Shown here: in pieces, positions 54,857 to 62,339 of the stretch
Layout: each line of letters starts with the position of its first letter
Numbering within the stretch: the first letter of the stretch is position 1
Notes under the pieces: model-generated
Databases searched by the model: none
Seen by the model: the letters and a program-made list of their open reading frames with translations, nothing else
What the model was told of the DNA's origin: nothing
Position numbers and translations under genes: made by a program
Assembly: GCF_030116705.1 (NCBI RefSeq)
Contig: NZ_JAOTIK010000001.1
Coordinates: 7,096,501-7,160,500, forward strand
Origin: Streptomyces sp. ML-6
Lineage (GTDB): Bacteria; Actinomycetota; Actinomycetes; Streptomycetales; Streptomycetaceae
Direction: 5' to 3'
Length of the DNA: 64,000 nt

Positions 54857-55665
54857 GACCGTTCCTCACCGGAGGCGGGGCGGCGGTAGCGGCTGATGTG
54901 GACGCCGCTCCCCTCGGGCAGGAACGGGCCACCCGCCCAGTCGCCCTGCCGGGACACCAGGACGAGACCGGCGTCGGCGGCGTAGGAGTCGACGTCCTCG
55001 GCGGTGGTGAGCCGGGTGATCTCGGTGCCGATGCTCACCCGGCCGCCCTCGTGCACCAGGTGCGAGGCGTGCCAGAGCCCGCCGGGGATCAGGGTGGAGT
55101 AGGTCTGCACGCCGGTGCCCGGTTCGGCGTAGGGAATGAAGAAGGAGGTGCGGGCGTGCCCCTCGTGCAGGGCGGTCACGAAGCCGGGGTTGTGGGTCTC
55201 CACGACGAGGGTGCCGCCGGGTGCCAGGTGCCGGGCCGCGCGCGCGACGGCCGTCCGCTGCTCCGTCGGGTCGCAGATCAGTGAGAGGGTGGCGCAGACG
55301 CAGTAGACCAGCCCGTACCGGGAGTCGTCGGCGTAGGTGCGGATGTCGCCGTGCACCGGGGTGACCGGGGCGCCGGTGGCGTCGATGGTTTCGCACAGCC
55401 GCTGGAGCATCTCCGGCGAGGAGTCCACACCGACGACCTCGCCGGAGAGCCGGGCAAGCGGGACGGCGACGCGTCCGGTGCCCACGCCGAGTTCGAGGGT
55501 GCCTCCGCCGGGGTGCCAGGAGGCGAGGACCTCGGCGGTGCGTTCGGCGGAGCCGTCGTGGGGCAGCAGGCGGTCGTAGAAGTCGGCGAACACCCTTCCG
55601 TAGCCGATGTCCTGGACCTCGGGGGCGGTGGCCGCGGAGGCCCAGGAGGGGGCGGCGGTGCTCAT
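54853..55665 (-). CDS. Class I SAM-dependent methyltransferase of the peptide cluster
   Basis: 270 residues from ATG 55665, ATGA overlaps at both ends. Motif I TLELGVGTGRVAVPLARLSG (about 54-73), motif II acid in EVVGVDSSPEML, HGDIRTY, and post-motif LAPGGTLVVETHNPG. The FADFYDRLLP start is typical of the Methyltransf_25 group. The substrate is unknown; N- or O-methylation of the cluster peptide is the simplest reading. Confidence 0.83.
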   Translation of the reverse strand: MSTAAPSWASAATAPEVQDIGYGRVFADFYDRLLPHDGSAERTAEVLASWHPGGGTLELGVGTGRVAVPLARLSGEVVGVDSSPEMLQRLCETIDATGAPVTPVHGDIRTYADDSRYGLVYCVCATLSLICDPTEQRTAVARAARHLAPGGTLVVETHNPGFVTALHEGHARTSFFIPYAEPGTGVQTYSTLIPGGLWHASHLVHEGGRVSIGTEITRLTTAEDVDSYAADAGLVLVSRQGDWAGGPFLPEGSGVHISRYRRPASGEERS

Positions 55666-56270
55666 ACGGTCTCGCTTTCTCGCGCCGGTGCCGCGGTCTC
55701 GCGCATCGGTGTGTAGGGGGAGAGGAAGAGGATCTCGGGCTCCTCGGTCTCGTCGTAGCCCGAGTTCTGGACCAGGGCGAACTGGAAGCCCTTGACGTCC
55801 GGCGTGCCGGACCGCTCGATCTCCTCGCGGAAGAATTTGCGCAGGATACGGAAGGAGGGCAGGGTCACGGCCACCTCGAACCCGCGGTCGAGGACGCGCA
55901 GGATCTCGCTGCCCAGGTCGTACACCGCCTTTTCGCTGCGCCGTTCGGGGAACCAGACGAACTGGCGGGCGCGGCGACCCTGGATGACCTCCAGCGCGGA
56001 CCAGTCGGAGGTCTCGCCCGCCTCGTCGAGGGTGCGGTAGTAGAACTGGAAGTCGTGCTGGGCCGGAGTCGGGGCGAAGAAGCGCCAGTTGGGGAAGATG
56101 CTGGAGAGCGGGTCGAGCCGCTGGAGCCGGCCGAAGGACGGGTGCGGGTGCTGGCAGCAGACGGCGCCGAGGAAGGTGAGGCCGGCCACGAGGCGGACCT
56201 TGCCGTCCGTGCCGTCGAAGGCGCGGGTCAGCAGTGAGCCCGTGGCGCGCGGGAGACGGGGGTCGCTCAT
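55662..56270 (-). CDS. SdpA-like protein
   Basis: 202 residues from ATG 56270, overlapping its neighbours by ATGA on both sides. One N-terminal hydrophobic stretch (VRLVAGLTFLGAVCC) is followed by FGRLQRLDPLSSIFPNWRFF and APTPAQHDFQFYYRTLDEAG. This resembles the FP-W-FF motif of SdpA-family proteins, which work with the HTTM protein SdpB to mature the Bacillus cannibalism toxin SdpC. The rest is soluble (RQFVWFPERRSEKAVYDLGS). The pairing with an HTTM protein right upstream supports the assignment, but similarity is distant and function inferred. Confidence 0.55.
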   Translation of the reverse strand: MSDPRLPRATGSLLTRAFDGTDGKVRLVAGLTFLGAVCCQHPHPSFGRLQRLDPLSSIFPNWRFFAPTPAQHDFQFYYRTLDEAGETSDWSALEVIQGRRARQFVWFPERRSEKAVYDLGSEILRVLDRGFEVAVTLPSFRILRKFFREEIERSGTPDVKGFQFALVQNSGYDETEEPEILFLSPYTPMRETAAPARESETV

Positions 56271-58225
56271 CGGTTCTCCTCCTCGGACGCGGCGGTCCGG
56301 TCGGACGGCTCCGTCCCGGCCAGGGGTCCGGGCCCGGACCCCGGTTTCTGCCCGGCGGTGTCGGCCAGGAAGGCCAGCAGGTGGCGGAGCGTCTCGGCGG
56401 CGTACTGGGGGTCCGTGAGGATGCCGTCGTGGTCGGCGCCCTCGATGACGACGTTTCGGACGGTCCGGTCCCCGCTGTGGGCGTCGGCGAGGTCCTTGTG
56501 CATCAGCAGGTGCTCGGGGTCGCGGTCCACGGTCCGCTGGGCGGAGAGCACCAGGGCGTGGGTGTCCAGGGCGTCGAGTGGCCCGGTGAAGGAGGGGAAG
56601 TCCTGCTCGACGGCCTTCCACTCACGCACCGCGGCGGTCCACACTCGGGAGTCCGCGAATTCCATCCTGACCTTGTCCCGCACCTGTTCGGGCAGGTTGG
56701 CGACCGGCTCGGGCGTCCGCATCAGCGCCCCGAACCCCAGCCGCAGGCTGATGGCCATGGTGCGCAGGCCCTCCCCGATCCGCGGCGCGGTCGCGCCCTG
56801 CTGCGCCGACCGGGTGAGCTGGCCGGGGTGCGAACTGTCCACGTAGACGACGGAGTTCACCCGGGAGCCCAGCCTGACCGCCGCGCGGCGGGAGATCTCG
56901 CCGCCCAGGGAATGGCCCATCAGCACCACCTGGCGCCCCTCGGGGACCGCCGCGTCGATCAGGTCGACCAGGTCGTCGACCGACTCCTCCAGCGTGTACT
57001 CTCCGTCCGCGCGGCGCCGGCTGGGGCCGTAGCCGGCCCTGCTGTACATCAGCCACTGCCGATCCCCGCCGCCGAGGGCGCGGACGATCCAGGCGAAGTA
57101 CGCGGGGCAGGCGCCCAGTCCGTGGACGAAGACCACCACCGGGTTCGTACTCCGGCCGTCGAGGGTGCTCTGCACGCTCAGTTCGTTGCCGTGCCGGGTG
57201 GTGACGACGGAGCCGCCGTGCGGGGTGTCGGTGACGCGCAGCCGCCGGGCCACCGCGACCGTCCCCAGCACGGCCGCGCCGCCCGCCGCCAGCAGGGCCA
57301 CCGTGGCCGGCATGGTGTCGTCGCGGCCCGCCACCGCGGGGTGGCTGCGCGGCGTGCTGGTGTAGGCGACCATCGGGTGCATCGCGGCGAAGGCCGGGAG
57401 GAACCTGCCGAGGCCCATGACGTAGCCGTTGGCCATGTGGAAGAGGACGGCGCCGCTCAGCACCGGGCGGGTCAGCCGGCCGCCCTTCAGGTAGAGCACC
57501 GGGAACAGGCACTCCAGGCCCAGCACACCGTAGACGACGGCGCGGGCCGAGCGCGGGTAGCGCCGGGTCAGCTTCCAGACCCCCTCGTGCCCGTACGTCC
57601 TGGTCCGCATCACCCCCGCCAGCGCGGCCCCCGACCGCCAGTCGGGACCGAGCAGCTTGACCCAGCCGGAGATCAGGTAGGACAGGTTCCCCTGGAGCGC
57701 GACGTACCAGATCAGGGCGTCCTGGGTGCGGGACGAGGGGGCGAGTCTGGCCAGCCCGGTCACGGTCTGCACCATGGTGGACGCCTGGTCGGAGCCGTCG
57801 GTGCCGTAGCGCTCGGCCGGGTAGAGCAACGCCCCGCTGACGCCGAGGTAGAGGGTTGCGGCCCCGCGCCACCGGCCGTTGCCGGGCAGCATGAGGGCCG
57901 CGCTCGCGGCCACCCGTCCGGCGTGCAGCGCCCGGTTGGTCCGCTCGTCGGAGGCCAGGTCCAGCAGCTTGCGGAAGGGCCTGCCGTAACGGGCGTACGC
58001 GTCGCGGGAGATGGCCCATTCGTTCAGCCGGCTCGACCGGTGCTCCCGGCGGCGCGCGAGGTGCTCGACGCTGGACAGCAGGGACGTCGCCGCCGCCAGC
58101 CGCTCGGAGGCGCCCATGGCTTGCTCGCGGGAGAGAGGGAGGGGGCCTTGCAGGGCGGACAGGACCGCGCGCAGCGTCGGCCGCTGCCTGCGGGGACCAC
58201 TCGGTCGGGTGGGGCGTGAGGGCAT
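56267..58225 (-). CDS. HTTM (SdpB-like) membrane domain fused to an alpha/beta hydrolase
   Basis: 652 residues from ATG 58225 (GGAAGG upstream). Residues about 70-340 form a multi-helix HTTM/vitamin-K-carboxylase-like domain with AERYGTDGSDQASTMVQTVT, SGWVKLLGPDWRSGAALAG and FHMANGYVMGLGRFLPAFAA. Residues about 385-620 are an alpha/beta hydrolase: VVVFVHGLGACPAYFAWIV (oxyanion HG), VLMGHSLGGEISRRAA (nucleophile Ser) and EGADHDGILTDP (catalytic His). Linking SdpB-like membrane chemistry to a hydrolase in one chain is unusual; the hydrolase could cut or acyl-transfer the precursor at the membrane. First enzyme gene after the precursor genes. Confidence 0.75.
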   Translation of the reverse strand: MPSRPTRPSGPRRQRPTLRAVLSALQGPLPLSREQAMGASERLAAATSLLSSVEHLARRREHRSSRLNEWAISRDAYARYGRPFRKLLDLASDERTNRALHAGRVAASAALMLPGNGRWRGAATLYLGVSGALLYPAERYGTDGSDQASTMVQTVTGLARLAPSSRTQDALIWYVALQGNLSYLISGWVKLLGPDWRSGAALAGVMRTRTYGHEGVWKLTRRYPRSARAVVYGVLGLECLFPVLYLKGGRLTRPVLSGAVLFHMANGYVMGLGRFLPAFAAMHPMVAYTSTPRSHPAVAGRDDTMPATVALLAAGGAAVLGTVAVARRLRVTDTPHGGSVVTTRHGNELSVQSTLDGRSTNPVVVFVHGLGACPAYFAWIVRALGGGDRQWLMYSRAGYGPSRRRADGEYTLEESVDDLVDLIDAAVPEGRQVVLMGHSLGGEISRRAAVRLGSRVNSVVYVDSSHPGQLTRSAQQGATAPRIGEGLRTMAISLRLGFGALMRTPEPVANLPEQVRDKVRMEFADSRVWTAAVREWKAVEQDFPSFTGPLDALDTHALVLSAQRTVDRDPEHLLMHKDLADAHSGDRTVRNVVIEGADHDGILTDPQYAAETLRHLLAFLADTAGQKPGSGPGPLAGTEPSDRTAASEEENR

Positions 58226-58686
58226 GGACGGGCCTTCCGTGCTGGGGACGAACGAGGTTGGGCCGCCGGTGGGAGGCGGGGGGCGTCGGGGTGACGGGGC
58301 GGAGGGTGGCGGGCGGCTCCCGGACCGGTACGGGGTCCCACGGGCCGGGCAGGGGGCTGTCCGGGGTCGTACCGGATTCGTGCGGGACGGGTTCCTGCCG
58401 GGCCGGGCTCGTGCCGTGCGGGGTCCGTCCGTGCCGGGGCCGGGCCGTGAGTCCGGGCGTGGTGGTGGCATGGGTGGGCGACCGCCCTGGAGGCGCTCGT
58501 CCCCACGTCACCCACACACCGTCGCTTCCGGCCGGCCCCGGCACGGTGGCCGCGGCTCCCCGTGCCGGGGCCGGGGGCGACGGGCCTACCGTTCGGCGCC
58601 CGTGCCGCCGGGGCGGTCCACCGCCCCCTGGGACGCCGCCGCGTTCACGGGGCGTCCCCACCGGGGACGGGGACGGCGTAATGGGT
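58226..58686 (-). other. 461-bp leader between precursor genes and enzyme operon
   Basis: No gene supported. It is extremely G+C-rich, with a hairpin at 58610-58627 close to the last precursor. Possible translation in all frames is low-complexity Arg/Pro/Gly. It likely acts as an untranslated spacer and may hold a separate promoter for the enzymes. Confidence 0.4.
58610..58627 (-). terminator. Hairpin separating precursor genes from enzyme genes
   Basis: GGGGCGG (58610-58616), loop TCCA, CCGCCCC (58621-58627): a perfect 7-bp G/C stem 59 bp after the stop of the last precursor. It would reduce read-through into the 652-codon enzyme gene, giving more precursor than enzyme. Confidence 0.55.
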
Positions 58687-58887
58687 TCACATGGGGAGCT
58701 CGATGTCGCTGCCGGTGTAGTTGTAACCGGCGACGAAGGCGTTCACCAGGGCGACGCCGATGGCCACGCCGGCCACGACCCCGGGGGTCGCGGCGACCGG
58801 CGCAAAGGTCGACAGCGCCCGGCCGGGGTCGGACTCGGACAGACCGCCGGCACCGCGCAGGGCGGCCGGTGTCGGAGACGTGCTCAC
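58687..58887 (-). CDS. Precursor peptide 4 of the SdpAB-like cluster
   Basis: 66 residues, GTG 58887 with GAGGAGA upstream. N-terminal leader MSTSPTPAALRGAGG, conserved box LSESDPGRAL, then APVAATP and a hydrophobic helix VVAGVAIGVALVNAFVAGYN. It ends YTGSDIELPM. The leader box, PVAATP and SDIELPM tail are shared with paralogues at 58945 and 59678. No Cys. Hydrophobic centre with an acidic Pro-Met tail suggests a membrane-active core. Confidence 0.75.
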   Translation of the reverse strand: MSTSPTPAALRGAGGLSESDPGRALSTFAPVAATPGVVAGVAIGVALVNAFVAGYNYTGSDIELPM

Positions 58888-58944
58888 AGGGTTCTCCTCA
58901 CTGGAGTGATGGAACGAAATGGTCTGGTGTCGGGGGAAACGCGA

Positions 58945-59139
58945 CTACATCGGGAGTTCGATGTCGCTCCCGGCCGTGCGGCCAACCGCGTAACCGGCGA
59001 GGAACGCGACTCCCACGCCGGCCACGATGGCCACCGGGGTCGCGGCGACCGGCGCGAGGGCCGGCAGCGTCACGCCGGGGTCGGACTCGGTCAGGGCACC
59101 GGTCGAGGTCAGGACGGCCGGAGCCGAGGATCTGCTCAT
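58945..59139 (-). CDS. Precursor peptide 3 of the SdpAB-like cluster
   Basis: 64 residues, ATG 59139 with GGAGAG four bases upstream. MSRSSAPAVLTSTGAL, TESDPGVTLPALAPVAATP, helix VAIVAGVGVAFLAGYAV, then GRTAGSDIELPM. Differences from peptide 4 are conservative in the hydrophobic part, while the tail is identical, which points to selection on the C-terminus. It lies 57 bp upstream of peptide 4 on the same transcript. Confidence 0.75.
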   Translation of the reverse strand: MSRSSAPAVLTSTGALTESDPGVTLPALAPVAATPVAIVAGVGVAFLAGYAVGRTAGSDIELPM

Positions 59140-59212
59140 GAAACTCTCCTACTGGTGAGGTGTCGGGTACTGATGAGGTGCCGGGCCACCCGCAGCGGGC
59201 GGCCCGTCGGGC

Positions 59213-59386
59213 CTACTGCGGGAGCTGTGTGGTGCTTCCGGTGAGGCAGACCGAGATGTCGACGCAGGCCGTCATGGTGAACGTGACGGAGGCGACCGGA
59301 ACGGTGTCGAGCGGCGCCCGGCCGGGGTCGGACTCGGACAGGGCACCGGTCTCGGACAGAACGGCCGGTATCGAAGCGGTGCTCAA
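59213..59386 (-). CDS. Precursor peptide 2, divergent cysteine-containing variant
   Basis: 57 residues from TTG 59386, with AAGGAG six bases upstream. The leader is the same type (IPAVLSETGALSESDPGRAP, then PVAS). The core differs: FTMTACVDISVCLTGSTTQL then PQ, with two Cys seven residues apart, Thr/Ser-rich and without the SDIELPM end. It may be a partner peptide with a disulfide or thioether, or one on its way to losing function. Confidence 0.65.
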   Translation of the reverse strand: MSTASIPAVLSETGALSESDPGRAPLDTVPVASVTFTMTACVDISVCLTGSTTQLPQ

Positions 59387-59476
59387 GGACTTCTCCTTGC
59401 TGGTGGGCGGCCGGTGGGGTGACGTCATGGGCGGGCGGCGCCGACGGGACGGACCCACAGGTCGGGGCGCCGAGTG

Positions 59477-59502
59477 CCGTCGGCCGCGTACCCGGCCGAC
59501 GG
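59477..59502 (-). terminator. Stem-loop between precursor 1 and precursor 2
   Basis: CCGTCGGCCG (59477-59486), loop CGTACC, CGGCCGACGG (59493-59502): a perfect 10-bp stem in the 291-bp gap after precursor 1. Precursor 1 may thus be its own short transcript. Confidence 0.65.
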
Positions 59503-59677
59503 ACGGCCTTCGCGTCGTGGAGCCGTCATGGGTACGGCAACCGACGCGGGCGGCCCCTGACGGGACACGGCTCCGACGGGAGGGGGTCGGGACGGGCCGC
59601 CCCGGTGGGAGCGGCGGGTGTCCGGGCCACGCGCCGGGCGTCTTCCCCGGCCGATACGGGGGGCGGGGTGCCGCCGC

Positions 59678-59881
59678 CTACATCGGGAGCTCGATGTCGC
59701 TACCGCCGGCCAGCGCGCGGGTGGCTACGCCGGCCGCGAAGGCGACCACCACGGCACTCGCGGTGGCCACGACGGCCGGGGTCGCGGCGACCGGGGACGC
59801 GCCCCCGAACACCCGGCCACCGGCGCTCTCGTCGAGCGGGCCGATGCCCCTGGTCCAACCGGGCTGTCTGAATTCGGGCAT
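59678..59881 (-). CDS. Precursor peptide 1 of the SdpAB-like cluster
   Basis: 67 residues, ATG 59881 with AAGGAG four bases upstream. The leader differs in its first part (MPEFRQPGWTRGIGPLDES) but keeps SPVAATP, a hydrophobic helix VVATASAVVVAFAAGVATRA, and the tail LAGGSDIELPM. First gene of the minus-strand series and furthest from the enzymes. Shadow frames here lack ribosome sites. Confidence 0.75.
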   Translation of the reverse strand: MPEFRQPGWTRGIGPLDESAGGRVFGGASPVAATPAVVATASAVVVAFAAGVATRALAGGSDIELPM

Positions 59882-60122
59882 GTTTCTCCTTCATGGGCGG
59901 GCCGCCACCGGGGTGCCCTCATCCAGGCGCGCGCAAGCGCACCCGGGGCCCGGCACCCCGCGTGAACAGACGTTCTGTGATGCGCTCCACACGATGCCGA
60001 GAGCCCGGCGGAAAGGGAAGACCACTCCGCTGGCATGAGGATGCGGACTCCGAAGCAACATCCTGCGGGTTCGGGCACGGGGGTATGAGGCGCGTACCGT
60101 TTCCGTTACTGACTTCGGCGTA
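59882..60122. promoter_or_regulatory. Presumed promoter region of the precursor genes
   Basis: 241 bp, no gene. It contains the inverted repeat ACAGA-CGT-TCTGT at 59966-59978, about 85 bp before the start of precursor 1, a candidate operator. No strong -35/-10 pair could be chosen. Confidence 0.35.
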
Positions 60123-61191
60123 TCAGGGTCTGTCCGGTCCATCGGGAGCGAGGTCTGTCCCGGCGAGGAGTCCGCCGAGGACGCCGTGCCGGTACTGCAG
60201 CGCTTTGAGCCGCCTGCGGAGCAGAGTCTCCAGCTCGTCGGGGGTGGGGGCGGCCAGGTTGGTCAGGCTTCGCTTGGTGTGCGCCCCAGGCCCTCGACCG
60301 GGTGGAGGGCGGGCGCGTAACCGGGCCGCAGGACCACCGTCAGCCGGCCCCGCCCGGCAACGAGTGCCTTCATCGTCTTGGAGAGGTGGGTGTTCAGCCG
60401 GTTCCGCACCACGATCAGTGGGGCCTTGAGCAGTTGGTGGGCGCCGTCCACCAGGCGTATGCAGTCCGCCTCGCCCGGCGAGCGCCGCTCGCCCCTGCGG
60501 CCGGTATGCCGACGCAGCCGGTAGCACGGACGGGCGGGCAGGCCCGGCCGGAAGCACAGCAGACCGGCCACCGAGAGACGCCCCCGGGGCCGGACACCTT
60601 GACCCTCGGGGTGATGCCGCGCCGGCCCCGGGTACGGCCCTCGGGCGGCCGACCGGTCACGCCCGCTCCGTCCTCGAAGCAGACGAACGCGCCGGTCGCC
60701 GCCCGGAGGGTTCCACCTCCTGCCAGGCCGCCTCCCGCCATGCGGTGATCGCGTCCTCGTCGCGTTCGGCGGCGGGCCGGGCGGGCATCTGCACGCCGCA
60801 GCCCATGCGGTGCAGCAGCCGAGTGACCCCGGAAACACTGCAGGAGAGGCGGAACTTCCGCCCGATCGGCGTGCCTACCCGCGCGGCGGTCCACACCCGG
60901 CCGTCCGCCCCACCGTGCGCGGCCGGCCCCTCATCAAGCCCCGTCGCGAGCTCGGCCTGCAGGTGCGGGCCGAGCCCACAGCCGCAGGGGCCTTTGGAAC
61001 GCAGCGCCGCGCGCCCACCCGTCCTCCAGGCGCGGCGCCACTGGCAGACCGACTTCCCCACTCACCCGTAACTCCCGGGCTGCACACGGGATTTCCACGT
61101 CCTCATCAAAGAGGGCAATGGCCCGCATCCGTACCCCTTCCCGGCGCCTGCGCCGCTCGGCGGACAGCCTCCCCCCGTCCGGATACCGCAT
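60123..61191 (-). pseudogene. IS630-family transposase, multiply frame-shifted
   Basis: Pieces in successive frames cover the whole family length. ATG 61191 opens MRYPDGGRLSAERRRRREGV and DEDVEIPCAARELRVS. After a shift come SVCQWRRAWRTGGRAALRSK, LLHRMGCGVQMPARPAAERD and DAITAWREAAW. After more shifts come VCFEDGAGVTGRPPEGRT (first Asp region), RNRLNTHLSKTMKALVAGRG (normally DN-LN-H), and finally NLAAPTPDELETLLRRRLKA to the end. At least three frameshifts, so non-functional. Confidence 0.75.
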
Positions 61192-61425
61192 GCCCCCGGC
61201 GTATGAGATCGCGGCCTGCCGTTCGCGGACCACCTCCATGCAGCGCCCGAGGGCTCGCTCGAACAGTGCGTCCTTCGACTCGAACGCGTTGTAGAGGCTG
61301 CTGCACCGCACGCCTGCCGCCTCGCACGGCTGCTCGGTGGAAGTCCCGTCGAAATCGTGCGCCCGGAACTCGCCGGCGGCGGCATCCAAGACCGCGGTCT
61401 CGTCGAATGCGCGTGGTCGTCCCAT
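61192..61425 (-). pseudogene. TetR-family regulator, N-terminal DNA-binding part only
   Basis: From ATG 61425: MGRPRAFDETAVLDAAAGEF, TSTEQPCEAAGVRCSSLYNA (helix-turn-helix), FESKDALFERALGRCMEVVR. After about 77 residues the sequence passes straight into the IS630 transposase start in the same frame. The ligand-binding domain is lost, so it cannot act as a normal repressor. Confidence 0.72.
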
Positions 61426-61480
61426 GACGACCACGCCACATCATTCCGGAACGGAGAATGCAAAATGATTGCTGGTGCCC

Positions 61481-62143
61481 TCACTCCGTCTTGAGGGTGA
61501 GCAAGTGCTCACGCGCGAGGGCGGCGGCTTTCTGGCTGTCCCGAGCAGCGATCGCCTCCAGAACGCTCATGTGCGCGTGCTGGTCGGCGTCGCTTCCGAA
61601 CTCGCCGCGCAGGCGCAGCATGTCGATCATCGCTTGGCGGCTGCGCGGAGTGAAGCTGTCGAAGAGGTCGACGAGGATCGGGTTGTGCGCCGCTGCGACG
61701 ATCGCTCGGTGGAACGCGATGTCCGCATCGACGTGCGCGTCGACGTCGGTGCGCTGTGCGTCGCGCTCGTGGCCGGCCCGCTTCATCGCGCGCAGCTCGG
61801 CGGCTGTGCGCCGCTCGGCGGCGAGAGCCGCTGCTTCGACCTCGATCGCGATGCGGGCTTCGATCACGGAATTGATGTCCGCCCGTCGCAGTGCTTCGCT
61901 CCAGTCTTCGACGACGTCGAGCGAGGCCACGAAGACGCCGGCCCCCTGGCGGGTCGCCAGCACGCCCTGGCCCGCGAGGCGGCGGATGGCTTCGCGCACG
62001 GTCGATCGGCCCACGCCGAGCTGGGGGCCGAGCGTGTTTTCCCCCGGGATCTTCGAGCCGAGCGGCCATTCGCCCGCGCGGATCCGCTCGAGGAGCAGGT
62101 CCGCCGCCTGCTCTGCGAGCGGCGTGCGCGTCACCTGTGCCAT
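61481..62143 (-). CDS. GntR-family (FadR/FCD) transcriptional regulator
   Basis: 220 residues, ATG 62143 after GGAG. N-terminal winged helix: LAEQAADLLLERIRAGEWPL, ENTLGPQLGVGRSTVREAIR, RRLAGQGVLATRQGAGVFVA. The C-terminal FCD helical bundle carries metal-binding-type residues (DADIAFHRAIVAAAHNPILV; HAHMSVLEAIAARDSQKAAA). It regulates, most likely, the divergent MFS/ABC genes in response to an organic acid. It could also be a candidate regulator of the FadR-like site at 1210, but there is no linkage to support that. Confidence 0.88.
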   Translation of the reverse strand: MAQVTRTPLAEQAADLLLERIRAGEWPLGSKIPGENTLGPQLGVGRSTVREAIRRLAGQGVLATRQGAGVFVASLDVVEDWSEALRRADINSVIEARIAIEVEAAALAAERRTAAELRAMKRAGHERDAQRTDVDAHVDADIAFHRAIVAAAHNPILVDLFDSFTPRSRQAMIDMLRLRGEFGSDADQHAHMSVLEAIAARDSQKAAALAREHLLTLKTE

Positions 62144-62339
62144 GGGATCTCCACTTCGCTACTTGTCTGAGAAGTTGTGTAGAGTCTAGCCCATGCCCCA
62201 ACGACTTCTCCTTCGTCGCCGCGCCAGGAACTGACCCGACCGATCGACCGGCCGACCTGTGCGCGGAGTGACTTTGAGCCCTGCCGGTCCCCTCGTCCGA
62301 TGCGCGCCATGTCCGCGCGCTCCGAATCGAAAGAAGCGC
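62144..62339. promoter_or_regulatory. Divergent promoter region between gntR and MFS genes
   Basis: 196 bp. Next to the gntR start lies ACTTGTCTGAGAAGT (about 62161-62175), a partial palindrome that could be the GntR operator. The rest is featureless. There is no gene. Confidence 0.35.

Noticed and set aside
51489..59881. Daptide cluster
   Set aside because: Hydrophobic short peptides, methyltransferase and ABC pump fit superficially, but there is no aminotransferase or iron-type alcohol dehydrogenase and the precursors end in Met/Gln, not Thr.
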